The notes beneath the pieces are model-generated. The model saw nothing but the letters and a program-made list of their open reading frames with translations. It was not told the DNA's origin and made no database searches. The translations under genes and the position numbers were made by a program. Below, one piece after another: positions 32,473 to 40,857 of a DNA stretch of 64,000 nucleotides (position 1 is the first letter of the stretch; each line of letters starts with the position of its first letter). The stretch is taken from positions 372,001 to 436,000 of the forward strand of contig NZ_JBEPTM010000001.1 in assembly GCF_040549525.1 (NCBI RefSeq), written 5' to 3'. The DNA comes from Lacisediminihabitans sp040549525 (lineage in GTDB: Bacteria; Actinomycetota; Actinomycetes; Actinomycetales; Microbacteriaceae).

Positions 32473-33579
32473 ATGCGCAAAATCGCAATCACGACTGTGG
32501 CAATCGCCGGAGTCGCACTGATGGCCCTCTCGGGCTGCTCGAGCCGCGGCACGGACGCCGCGTCGTCGGGCTCCGCCGCGGGCTTCAAGGCCGGATCCGT
32601 CATCGGCGTCGCCCTCCCGGACAAGACCTCGGAGAACTGGGTCCTCGCCGGCAAGCTGTTCACCGACGACCTGACCAAGGCAGGCTTCAAGGCCGACGTG
32701 CAGTACGCCCCCTCGGCGAACACCGCCTCCGAGCAGGCAGCCCAGATCTCGACCATGAACACCAAGGGCGCCAAGGTCATCATCATCGGTGCATTCGATG
32801 GCAAGCAGCTCGGTTCACAGGTGAAGGCAGCTCACGACAACGGCGCCGTCGTCATCGCGTACGACCGTCTCATCCAGGACACCAAGGATGTCGACTACTA
32901 CATCGCGTATGACAACGAGAAGGTCGGCGAGCTTCAGGGCCAGGCCCTCCTCGATGGCATGAAGGCACGCTTCCCCGACGCGAAGACGTACAACATCGAG
33001 CTGTTCTCCGGTGCATCCACCGACCCGAACGCGGCCGTGTTCTTCGGTGGCGCAATGAAGATCCTGCAGCCGAAGATCGACGATGGAACGCTCAAGGTCG
33101 TCTCCGGACAGACCGCGATCGCCCAGACGCAGACCACCGGATGGCTCGCAGCCAACGCGCAGACCCGCATGGACACCCTCCTCGCCGGTAACTACTCCGG
33201 CACGGTGCTGAACGGCGTTCTTTCGCCCAACGACACCCTGGGTCGCGCCATCATCACCTCGATCAAGGCCGCCGGCAAGGCGACCCCGATCATGCCGGTT
33301 GTCACGGGCCAGGACTCGGAAGCCGCTTCCATCCCGCTGATCATGTCTGGTGAGCAGTACTCCACCATCAACAAGGACACGTCGAAGCTCGTCGCCCAGG
33401 CTGTCGCCATGGTGAAGGACCTCGCCGCAGGCAAGAAGGCGTCCACCAACGCCGACGCAACGGACAACGGCTCGGTCAAGGTTCCGACCTACTACCTGCC
33501 GCCGGAGCTCGTCACGAAGGACAACGCTGCACAGTCCTACGCGAACAACCCGACCCTCCTGGCGCTCGTCAACAAGTAG
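32473..33579 (+). CDS. Monosaccharide-binding lipoprotein (ChvE/XylF type)
   Basis: A 368-residue periplasmic-type binding protein anchored as a lipoprotein. The signal ends ALSGC (Cys at about 22). The mature part holds GSVIGVALPDKTSENWVLAGKLF, VIAYDRLIQDTKDVDYYIAYDN and PVVTGQDSEAASIPLIMSGEQYSTI, typical of ChvE-like multiple-sugar receptors. ATG 32473 is preferred over GTG 32464 because AGAAAGTG serves as ribosome-binding site. A strong terminator follows. Pentose or galactose-type ligands are likely. Confidence 0.92.
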   Translation: MRKIAITTVAIAGVALMALSGCSSRGTDAASSGSAAGFKAGSVIGVALPDKTSENWVLAGKLFTDDLTKAGFKADVQYAPSANTASEQAAQISTMNTKGAKVIIIGAFDGKQLGSQVKAAHDNGAVVIAYDRLIQDTKDVDYYIAYDNEKVGELQGQALLDGMKARFPDAKTYNIELFSGASTDPNAAVFFGGAMKILQPKIDDGTLKVVSGQTAIAQTQTTGWLAANAQTRMDTLLAGNYSGTVLNGVLSPNDTLGRAIITSIKAAGKATPIMPVVTGQDSEAASIPLIMSGEQYSTINKDTSKLVAQAVAMVKDLAAGKKASTNADATDNGSVKVPTYYLPPELVTKDNAAQSYANNPTLLALVNK

Positions 33580-33598
33580 TCCGCCCCGATAGTCACGA

Positions 33599-33635
33599 GT
33601 CCGGCCCCCGCGGTTTCGCGGGGGCCGGACTTTTT
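33599..33635 (+). terminator. Terminator of the first monosaccharide ABC operon
   Basis: A perfect 14-bp GC-rich stem (GTCCGGCCCCCGCG with CGCGGGGGCCGGAC) around GTTT, followed by TTTTT (33631-33635). It lies 20 bases after the stop. Confidence 0.95.
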
Positions 33636-33693
33636 CGTGCGCGCGGCCGCCGATTCCGCCGCCACCCGCCGCCGTCTATGCGGCAGACACTGT

Positions 33694-33775
33694 TCGAAAT
33701 GCAGGGCTCAGTGTGACGGATGCATGCTGCACGGTCTGACGCACCACTCCGGTCACGAGGACTCCTGCATTTCGA
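33694..33775. repeat. 82-bp palindrome-ended element
   Basis: Perfect inverted ends TCGAAATGCAGG (33694-33705) and CCTGCATTTCGA (33764-33775). The right arm contains ACTCCTGCA, shared with the ends of the 92-bp elements. It lies in the terminator-to-ara spacer beside copy 2 of the 92-bp family. Confidence 0.75.
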
Positions 33776-33827
33776 GCCGCGAATCAGCAGCAGCGTCCGC
33801 GGATGGCAGGTGGCGGGGATGCAGCAG

Positions 33828-33919
33828 GCATAACTCCTGCAGAATGCCAGGGGCGGGGGAGGCGCCCCCGTGTTCCCGGGGGGCCAGGGCACCGCTGTCG
33901 GGGGATGCAGGAGTTATGC
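33828..33919. repeat. 92-bp palindrome-ended element, copy 2
   Basis: Identical 14-bp inverted ends (GCATAACTCCTGCA at 33828-33841, complement at 33906-33919) and identical total length to the element at 3063-3154. The interior differs. It ends 20 bases before the -35 box of the ara promoter. Confidence 0.88.
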
Positions 33920-33939
33920 AAGGGGGAGTGTGCCCGGGG

Positions 33940-34018
33940 TTGCGGATTAATGGGAAGGGGCGCTAGTCTTCTGTCAAATGTGATCGCTCACATTTCCAAA
34001 AATGTGATCGCTAACATT
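33940..34018 (+). promoter_or_regulatory. ara promoter with two tandem LacI-type operators
   Basis: TTGCGG (33940-33945) and CTAGTC (33963-33968) are 17 bases apart. Downstream lie two related 18-bp palindromes: AATGTGATCGCTCACATT (33977-33994) and AATGTGATCGCTAACATT (34001-34018), centres 24 bases apart. They would block transcription start and early elongation. The LacI regulator at 42135, at the end of this gene cluster, is the natural candidate to bind (AraR role). Confidence 0.75.
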
Positions 34019-34064
34019 ATTCCGATACTGAGCCGTTCCCCAGCACGACAAAGGAGTCCCTGAG

Positions 34065-35789
34065 GTGAGTTCCCCCACGCCCGTCCCGGCAGCCGAGCAG
34101 TACGTCATCGGCATCGACTACGGCACCCTGTCCGGTCGTGCCGTTGTGGTGCGCGTCTCGGATGGCGCGGAGCTCGGCACCGGCACGCACGAGTATCCTC
34201 ACGCGGTCATGGACACCGTTCTGGCGTCGAGCGGTGCGGTGCTCCCGCCCGACTGGGCGCTGCAGGTGCCGGCCGACTACGTCGAGGTGCTCAAGGTCGC
34301 CGTGCCGGCCGCCATCGCGGCATCCGGAATCGACCCGGCCCTGGTCATCGGCGTCGGCACCGACTTCACGGCGAGCACACCCCTGCCGGTACTCGCCGAC
34401 GGCACCCCCCTCAACGAACTACCGGAGTATGCGGACCGCCCTCACGCCTACGTGAAGCTGTGGAAACATCACGCGGCACAGGGCCAAGCCGACCGCATCA
34501 ACGAACTCGCGGCGTCGCGTGGCGAAAGCTGGCTCCCACGCTACGGAGGGCTCATCTCGAGCGAGTGGGAGTTCGCCAAGGGGCTTCAGCTGCTCGAAGA
34601 GGATCCGGATGCGTACGAGCGGATGGACCACTGGGTCGAGGCGGCCGACTGGATCGTCTGGCAGCTGACCGGCCGCTACATCCGCAACGCCTGTACCGCC
34701 GGGTACAAGGGCATCCTGCAGGATGGCGTGTACCCGAGTCGCGACTTTCTCGGCGCGCTCAATCCGGCCTTCGCCGGCTTCGCGGAGGACAAGGTCGCGC
34801 ACGAGATCGGCCAGCTCGGGGCATCCGCCGGCACCCTGTCGAGGCGGGCGGCGGAATGGACCGGTCTGCCCGAAGGCATCGCGGTCGCCGTCGGCAACGT
34901 CGACGCCCACGTGACCGCTCCCGCCGCGCGGGCCGTCGAGCCCGGCCAGATGCTCGCCATCATGGGTACCTCGACCTGCCACGTCATGAATTCCGATGTG
35001 CTCACCGAGGTCCCGGGCATGTGCGGTGTCGTCGACGGTGGCATCGTCTCCGGACTCTACGGCTACGAGGCCGGCCAGTCCGGGGTCGGCGACATCTTTG
35101 CCTGGTACGTGAAGAACCAGGTGCCCGGCAGCTATCGGAGTGCGGCGGATGCGGCGGGCCAGGGCATCCACGAATACCTCACCGATCTCGTCAAGGACCA
35201 GCCGGTGGGCGGGCACGGACTCGTCGCCCTCGACTGGCAGAGCGGCAACCGCTCGGTTCTGGTCGATCACGAACTCAGCGGGTTGCTTCTCGGCACGACT
35301 CTCACCACGCGGCCGGAGGAGATCTACCGCGCCCTCTTCGAGGCGACGGCCTTCGGAACTCGCATGATCGTGGAGACCTTTGCCGCGAGCGGGGTGCCGG
35401 TCACCGAATTCATCGTGGCCGGAGGGCTTCTGCGCAATGCCTTCCTCATGCAGGTCTACAGCGACGTGCTGCGGATGCCGATCTCCATCATCGCGAGCGA
35501 GCAGGGGCCCGCGCTCGGCTCGGCCATCCATGCCGCGGTCGCGGCGGGGGCCTACGCGGATGTACTCGCGGCGGGCCGGGCGATGGGCAAGGTCGATAGT
35601 GCCGTCTACACGCCCGACTCCGCTGCGGCTGACGCCTACGACCTGCTCTTCGCCGAGTACGCGAGCCTGCACGACTACTTCGGTCGCGGGGGCAACGAGG
35701 TGATGCACCGGCTCAAGGCGATCAAGCGGGAGGCCGCTGGTCTCATAGCGAGCGGCAGCGAGCGTATCGAGATCGGGGCAGGCGCATGA
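34065..35789 (+). CDS. araB: L-ribulokinase
   Basis: A 574-residue FGGY-family kinase beginning YVIGIDYGTLSGRAVVV. It includes the VGTDFTAS segment, GNVDAHVTAPAARAVEPGQMLAIMGTSTCH and the adenosine-site GGLLRNAFLMQVYSDVL. Length and motifs fit AraB, which phosphorylates L-ribulose. GTG 34065 has AAGGAG 8 bases upstream. araD overlaps by 4 bases. The final 15 residues or so (LIASGSERIEIGAGA) are encoded by a sequence nearly identical to the repeat at 21405, an unusual repeat-derived C terminus. Confidence 0.95.
   Translation: MSSPTPVPAAEQYVIGIDYGTLSGRAVVVRVSDGAELGTGTHEYPHAVMDTVLASSGAVLPPDWALQVPADYVEVLKVAVPAAIAASGIDPALVIGVGTDFTASTPLPVLADGTPLNELPEYADRPHAYVKLWKHHAAQGQADRINELAASRGESWLPRYGGLISSEWEFAKGLQLLEEDPDAYERMDHWVEAADWIVWQLTGRYIRNACTAGYKGILQDGVYPSRDFLGALNPAFAGFAEDKVAHEIGQLGASAGTLSRRAAEWTGLPEGIAVAVGNVDAHVTAPAARAVEPGQMLAIMGTSTCHVMNSDVLTEVPGMCGVVDGGIVSGLYGYEAGQSGVGDIFAWYVKNQVPGSYRSAADAAGQGIHEYLTDLVKDQPVGGHGLVALDWQSGNRSVLVDHELSGLLLGTTLTTRPEEIYRALFEATAFGTRMIVETFAASGVPVTEFIVAGGLLRNAFLMQVYSDVLRMPISIIASEQGPALGSAIHAAVAAGAYADVLAAGRAMGKVDSAVYTPDSAAADAYDLLFAEYASLHDYFGRGGNEVMHRLKAIKREAAGLIASGSERIEIGAGA
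35746..35776 (+). repeat. Interspersed repeat fragment inside araB
   Basis: TAGCGAGCGGCAGCGAGCG and the following 12 bases match 21417-21447 of the 92-bp tandem repeat at 29 of 31 positions. Here the sequence is translated, close to the araB stop. Confidence 0.8.
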
Positions 35790-36463
35790 CTGCCACCCAG
35801 GATGCCATCGACACGGTCCGCGCCGATGTCGCGAAGCTGCACGAACTTCTCGTGCGCTACAACCTCGTGATCTGGACCGGCGGCAACATCTCCGGCCGGG
35901 TGCCGGGCGCCGAACTCTTCGTCATCAAGCCGAGCGGGGTCGAGTACGACGACCTCACGCCGGCGAATATGATCCTCTGCGACCTCGACGGCGCCGTCAT
36001 CGAGGGATCGCATTCGCCCTCGAGCGACACCGCGGCGCACGCCTATGTGTACCGGAACATGCCCGAGGTGAACGGGGTGGTGCACACCCACTCCACCTAC
36101 GCCACGGCGTGGGCCGCGCGAGGCGAGGCGATCCCCTGCGTCATCACCGGGCAGGCCGACGAGTTCGGCGGCGAGATCCCGGTCGGGCCCTTCGCGATCA
36201 TCGGTGACGAGTCGATCGGCGAAGGCATCGTCGAGACCCTCACCGGTCATCGATCGCGCGCGGTACTCATGCAGAACCATGGCGTCTTCACCATCGGCTC
36301 GAGCCCGCGCGACGCCGTGAAGGCCGCCGTCATGGCCGAGGATGTGGCGCGCACCACGCACATCGCCCGCCAGCTCGGCGAGGTCATCCCCATTCCCCAA
36401 AAGAGCATCGACGCGCTGTTCGACCGCTATCAGAACGTCTACGGACAGAAGGACACCGAATGA
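35786..36463 (+). CDS. araD: L-ribulose-5-phosphate 4-epimerase
   Basis: A 225-residue class II aldolase-fold enzyme. The phosphate-site region is VIWTGGNISGRVPG and SPSSDTAAHAYVYRN. The zinc histidines are in VVHTHSTYATAWA plus a later histidine in LMQNHGVF. It converts L-ribulose-5-phosphate to D-xylulose-5-phosphate, linking arabinose to the pentose phosphate pathway. It overlaps araB by 4 bases and araA by 4 bases, so the three are translationally coupled. Confidence 0.95.
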   Translation: MTATQDAIDTVRADVAKLHELLVRYNLVIWTGGNISGRVPGAELFVIKPSGVEYDDLTPANMILCDLDGAVIEGSHSPSSDTAAHAYVYRNMPEVNGVVHTHSTYATAWAARGEAIPCVITGQADEFGGEIPVGPFAIIGDESIGEGIVETLTGHRSRAVLMQNHGVFTIGSSPRDAVKAAVMAEDVARTTHIARQLGEVIPIPQKSIDALFDRYQNVYGQKDTE

Positions 36464-37980
36464 GCCGCTCGATACTCCCCGATCTCGCCTCCTCCGAGAT
36501 CTGGTTTCTCACCGGGAGCCAGGGGCTCTACGGGGAGGAGACGCTCGCGCAGGTCGCGAGCCAGTCGCAGGAGATCGCCGCGGCTCTCGGGGCGGCAACC
36601 GACATCCCGGTGACCATCGTCTGGAAGCCGGTGCTCACCGACTCGGAGTCGATCCGACGGATGGCTCTCGACGCGAACGCGGCCGACGGTGTCATCGGCG
36701 TGATCGCCTGGATGCACACCTTCAGCCCCGCAAAGATGTGGATCACCGGACTGGACCTGCTGCGCAAGCCACTGTTGCACCTGCACACGCAGGCCAACGT
36801 CGAGCTGCCCTGGGCCACGATCGACATGGACTTCATGAACCTCAACCAGGCCGCCCACGGCGACCGGGAGTTCGGCTACATCCAGACCCGGCTCTCGGTG
36901 GCGCGCAAGACCGTGGTCGGCCACGTGTCGAACCCGCAGGTCAAGGCCGGGATCGGCACCTGGAGTCGCGCCGCCGCCGGCTGGGCGGCCACCCACGAGC
37001 TCAAGCTCGCCCGCTTCGGTGACAACATGCGGTTCGTCGCCGTCACGGAGGGTGACAAGACCGAGGCCGAACTGCAATTCGGGGTGCAGGTGAACACCTG
37101 GGGGGTGGGCGACCTCGTTGCGGCCGTGGACGCGGCATCCGAATCCGACATCGATGCCCTCGTCGCCGAATACGCAGAGCTCTATGAGGTCGCTTCCGAA
37201 CTTCTTCCCGGTGCGGAGAAGCACGACTCGCTCCGTTACGGTGCCCGCATCGAGCTCGGACTTCGATCCTTCCTCGAAGCCGGAGGGTTCAGCGCTTTCA
37301 CCACCAGCTTCGAAGACCTCGGCGGGTTGCGCCAGCTGCCGGGGCTCGCGGTGCAGCGGTTGATGGCCGACGGCTACGGCTTCGGAGCGGAAGGCGACTG
37401 GAAGACCGCGGTGCTCGTGCGCGCGGCGAAGGTGATGGGCGCCGGGCTTCCCGGTGGTGCCTCGCTCATGGAGGACTACACCTACGACCTGACGCCGGGA
37501 CAGGAGCTGATCCTCGGAGCCCACATGCTCGAGGTCTGCCCGTCGCTCACCACCTCGAAGCCGCGGCTCGAGGTGCATCCCCTCGGCATCGGCGGTCGCG
37601 AAGATCCGGTTCGCCTCGTCTTCGACGCGGATGCGGGACCTGCGGTCGTGGTCGCACTCAGTGACATGCGTGACCGCTTCCGACTCGTGGCCAATGTCGT
37701 GGAGGTCGTCGATCTGCCGCATCCGCTTCCGCAGCTGCCGGTCGCCCGCGCAGTGTGGAGGCCAGAACCGGACTTCGCCACGAGCGCCGCCGCCTGGCTG
37801 ACCGCCGGTGCGGCCCACCACACCGTGATGTCGACGGCCCTCGGTCTCGAGGTGTTCGAGGATTTCGCCGAGATCGCCAAGAACGAACTCGTGGTGATCG
37901 ACAAGAACACGAACCTGCGCGACTTCGGGCGCGAACTGCGCTGGAACCAGGCCTACTACCGGCTGGCTCAGCGGATGTAG
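36460..37980 (+). CDS. araA: L-arabinose isomerase
   Basis: A 506-residue isomerase of full family length. EIWFLTGSQGLYGEETL at the N terminus, WMHTFSPAKMWITGL, HTQANVELPWATIDMDFMNLNQAAHGDREFG and the later MEDYTYDL and GAHMLEVCP segments are diagnostic. The manganese-binding glutamates and histidines lie in these stretches. It converts L-arabinose to L-ribulose, which AraB then phosphorylates. It ends the araBDA run; the sugar-binding protein gene follows 123 bases later. Confidence 0.97.
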   Translation: MSRSILPDLASSEIWFLTGSQGLYGEETLAQVASQSQEIAAALGAATDIPVTIVWKPVLTDSESIRRMALDANAADGVIGVIAWMHTFSPAKMWITGLDLLRKPLLHLHTQANVELPWATIDMDFMNLNQAAHGDREFGYIQTRLSVARKTVVGHVSNPQVKAGIGTWSRAAAGWAATHELKLARFGDNMRFVAVTEGDKTEAELQFGVQVNTWGVGDLVAAVDAASESDIDALVAEYAELYEVASELLPGAEKHDSLRYGARIELGLRSFLEAGGFSAFTTSFEDLGGLRQLPGLAVQRLMADGYGFGAEGDWKTAVLVRAAKVMGAGLPGGASLMEDYTYDLTPGQELILGAHMLEVCPSLTTSKPRLEVHPLGIGGREDPVRLVFDADAGPAVVVALSDMRDRFRLVANVVEVVDLPHPLPQLPVARAVWRPEPDFATSAAAWLTAGAAHHTVMSTALGLEVFEDFAEIAKNELVVIDKNTNLRDFGRELRWNQAYYRLAQRM

Positions 37981-37992
37981 CGACAAGACGTG

Positions 37993-38015
37993 CCGACCGC
38001 CACCCGGCGGTTCGG
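37993..38015 (+). terminator. Small hairpin between araA and the binding-protein gene
   Basis: CCGACCGCC (37993-38001) pairs with GGCGGTTCGG (38006-38015) with one bulge. There is no T-run, so it probably acts as a processing or stability element rather than a full terminator. Confidence 0.4.
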
Positions 38016-38103
38016 CGGGGATCGGGCCGACTTGGGCGGGCCGGATCCTGAAGGCACCACCCATGACAACGTCGTCCAACACATAAATCGAAAGGCAATC
38101 ACA

Positions 38104-39225
38104 GTGAAGGCTAAAAAAATTCTCATCGGCATCGCCGCCGTCGGGCTCGCATTCTCTCTCGCCGCCTGCTCCGGCGGGCGTGGAGGCACCAGCAGCTCAT
38201 CCTCATCGGGAAGCAGCAAGGGTGCCCTCATCGGCGTCGCCATGCCGACCAAGACATCCGAGCGCTGGATCAAGGATGGTGACGCCATCAAGTCCGACCT
38301 CGAGAAGCTCGGCTACAAGGTCGACCTCGAATACGGTGACGACAAGATCCCGCAGCAGGTGCAGCAGATCAGCAACATGCTGACCAAGGGTGCGAAGGTC
38401 CTGATCATCGCGTCGATCGACGGAACGGCACTGAGCGACCAGCTCGACCAGGCCGCGAAGTCCGGCGTGAAGGTCATCGCCTACGACCGCCTCATCAACG
38501 GCAACAAGAACGTCGACTACTACACCACCTTCGACAACTACAAGGTCGGCGTCGACCAGGCGACGAGCCTGCTCACGGGACTCGGAGTGGTCGACAAGGA
38601 CGGCAAGGACACCGGAAAGAAGGGCCCGTTCAACATCGAGCTCTTCGCCGGCAGCCCCGACGACAACAACGCGACGTTCTTCTTCAACGGCGCGATGGAC
38701 ACGCTCAAGAAGTACATCGACGACGGAACCCTCGTCGTCAAGAGCGGCCAGACCGGATTCACCCAGGTAGCGACCCTTCGCTGGGACCCGGCCACGGCAC
38801 AGAAGCGCATGCAGAACCTGATCGCGAGCACCTACTCGGGCGGTGACAAGGTGCAGGGCATCCTGTCGCCGTATGACGGTCTCTCGATCGGAATCATCTC
38901 CGCTCTCACCTCGTCGGGCTACGCCACCGATGCGCTCCCGATCATCACCGGACAGGACGCGGAGGCGGCATCGGTCAAGTCGATCATCGCCGGCCAGCAG
39001 TACTCCACCATCTACAAGGACACCCGCAAGCTGGGTAATGAAGCCGTGAAGATGGCGGATGACCTGCTCAACGGCAAGACGCCAGAGGTCAACGACACCA
39101 AGAGCTACAACAACAAGGTCAAGGTAGTTCCGACGTTCCTCTTCCAGCCCACCGTGGTCACGAAGGAGAACTACAAGTCGGTTCTCGTCGACAGCGGCTA
39201 CTACACGGAGGCGGACCTCAAGTAG
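38104..39225 (+). CDS. Arabinose-linked monosaccharide-binding lipoprotein
   Basis: A 373-residue ChvE/XylF-type binding protein. The lipoprotein signal ends LAAC (Cys at about 22), followed by a Ser-rich linker. The core has IGVAMPTKTSERWIKDGDAI, VIAYDRLINGNKNVDYYTTFDN and PIITGQDAEAASVKSIIAGQQYSTIYKDT. It parallels the receptor at 32473 in every segment. GTG 38104 has GAAAGG 9 bases upstream. Its place directly behind araBDA points to L-arabinose, though related sugars may also bind. Confidence 0.93.
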   Translation: MKAKKILIGIAAVGLAFSLAACSGGRGGTSSSSSSGSSKGALIGVAMPTKTSERWIKDGDAIKSDLEKLGYKVDLEYGDDKIPQQVQQISNMLTKGAKVLIIASIDGTALSDQLDQAAKSGVKVIAYDRLINGNKNVDYYTTFDNYKVGVDQATSLLTGLGVVDKDGKDTGKKGPFNIELFAGSPDDNNATFFFNGAMDTLKKYIDDGTLVVKSGQTGFTQVATLRWDPATAQKRMQNLIASTYSGGDKVQGILSPYDGLSIGIISALTSSGYATDALPIITGQDAEAASVKSIIAGQQYSTIYKDTRKLGNEAVKMADDLLNGKTPEVNDTKSYNNKVKVVPTFLFQPTVVTKENYKSVLVDSGYYTEADLK

Positions 39226-39238
39226 GTTCGTCCCGCCC

Positions 39239-39283
39239 CGGGGGTGGCGTCGGCCTTCCGCCGTCACCCCCGGACCCCTTTTT
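39239..39283 (+). terminator. Attenuating hairpin after the second binding-protein gene
   Basis: CGGGGGTG at 39239 starts an imperfect 15-bp stem closing at 39272 (one mismatch, one G-U), with TTTTT at 39279-39283. It separates binding protein from ATPase in the same direction, so partial termination would favour excess receptor. Confidence 0.65.
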
Positions 39284-39315
39284 CCTCGTCGCTGTCAACG
39301 CAGAAAGAAGCATCG

Positions 39316-40857
39316 GTGACCACCAACATCCTCGAGATGCGCAACATCACGAAGACCTTCCCCGGCGTCAAGGCGCTGCAGGATGTCTCGATCGGCGTGC
39401 AACGCGGCCACATCCACGCGATCTGCGGGGAGAACGGCGCCGGCAAGTCCACGCTGATGAAGGTACTCAGCGGCGTCTACCCGCACGGAAGCTACGACGG
39501 CGACATCGTCTTCGAGAACGAGACCGTCGCCTTCCGCAACATCAACGATTCCGAGGCCGCGGGCGTCGTCATCATCCATCAGGAGTTGGCACTCAGCCCT
39601 TACCTGTCGATCGCGGAGAACATCTTCCTCGGCAACGAGCAGCAGACCGGCGGCTGGATCGATTGGAACAAAACGAACCTCGAAGCGGGAAAACTGCTCG
39701 CGAGGGTCGGTCTCAAAGACAACCCCATCACCAAGATCCGTGACATCGGCGTGGGAAAACAGCAGCTCGTGGAGATCGCCAAGGCGCTCTCCAAGGAGGT
39801 GAAGCTCCTCATCCTCGACGAGCCGACCGCGGCCCTCAACGACGAGGATTCTGCCCACCTGCTCGACCTGATCAAGCACCTCAAGGGCCAGGGCATCACG
39901 TCGATCATCATCAGCCACAAGCTCAACGAGATCAAGGCCATCGCCGACGAGGTGACGATCATCCGCGACGGCAAGACGATCGAGACTCTCGACATGCATG
40001 CCGATGAGGTGACGGAGGAGCGCATCATCAAGCTCATGGTCGGGCGCGACCTCGAGAGCCGGTTCCCCGCACACACGCCGAAGATCGGCGAGGAGCTGTT
40101 GCGCATCGAGAACTGGACCGTGCACCATCCCCTCGACCATGAACGAGCGGTGGTGAAAGAAGCCAATCTCTTCGTTCGTGCGGGAGAGATCGTGGGGATC
40201 GCCGGGCTCATGGGAGCGGGGCGGACCGAGCTCGCGATGAGCGTCTTCGGCAAGAGCTACGGCCACAACATCTCCGGGACCGTCTACAAGAGCGGCAAGA
40301 AGATCGACACCACGACGGTCTCAGCCGCGATCGCCAATGGCATCGCCTACGCCACCGAAGATCGCAAGGTCTACGGGCTCAACCTCATCGACGACATCAA
40401 GCGCAACATCTCGGGCGCCGCCCTCAACCTGCTCTCCCGCCGGGGCTGGATCGATGAGAACAGGGAGATCGTGGTGGCCGAGGGCTTCCGCAAGAGCATG
40501 AACATCAAGGCGCCGAACGTCGAGGTGCTCACGGGAAAGCTGTCCGGGGGAAACCAGCAGAAGGTCGTGCTCTCCAAGTGGATGTACTCGAACCCCGACG
40601 TGCTGATCCTCGATGAGCCGACCCGGGGGATCGACGTCGGTGCGAAATACGAGATCTACGGCATCATCAACGCGCTCGCCGACGAAGGAAAAGGAGTGAT
40701 CGTGATCTCCTCGGAGCTGCCAGAGCTCCTCGGCATCTGCGACCGTATCTACGCCCTCTCGGAGGGACGAATCACCGCGGATCTGACGCGCGAAGAAGCG
40801 ACCGCAGAACGCGTCATGCAACTCATGACCCAGGAAAGGGAGAAGGACCACGAATGA
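39316..40857 (+). CDS. Monosaccharide ABC transporter ATPase (arabinose-linked)
   Basis: A 513-residue double ATPase. First domain: GENGAGKST and DEPTAALN. Second domain: GLMGAGRTE, LSGGNQQKVVLSKWMY and VLILDEPTRGIDVG. The start is GTG 39316; a longer reading back to 39244 runs through the hairpin and lacks a ribosome-binding site. It overlaps the permease by 4 bases. It is a close paralogue of the ATPase at 29474, pointing to duplication of a whole ABC system within this region. Confidence 0.93.
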   Translation: MTTNILEMRNITKTFPGVKALQDVSIGVQRGHIHAICGENGAGKSTLMKVLSGVYPHGSYDGDIVFENETVAFRNINDSEAAGVVIIHQELALSPYLSIAENIFLGNEQQTGGWIDWNKTNLEAGKLLARVGLKDNPITKIRDIGVGKQQLVEIAKALSKEVKLLILDEPTAALNDEDSAHLLDLIKHLKGQGITSIIISHKLNEIKAIADEVTIIRDGKTIETLDMHADEVTEERIIKLMVGRDLESRFPAHTPKIGEELLRIENWTVHHPLDHERAVVKEANLFVRAGEIVGIAGLMGAGRTELAMSVFGKSYGHNISGTVYKSGKKIDTTTVSAAIANGIAYATEDRKVYGLNLIDDIKRNISGAALNLLSRRGWIDENREIVVAEGFRKSMNIKAPNVEVLTGKLSGGNQQKVVLSKWMYSNPDVLILDEPTRGIDVGAKYEIYGIINALADEGKGVIVISSELPELLGICDRIYALSEGRITADLTREEATAERVMQLMTQEREKDHE

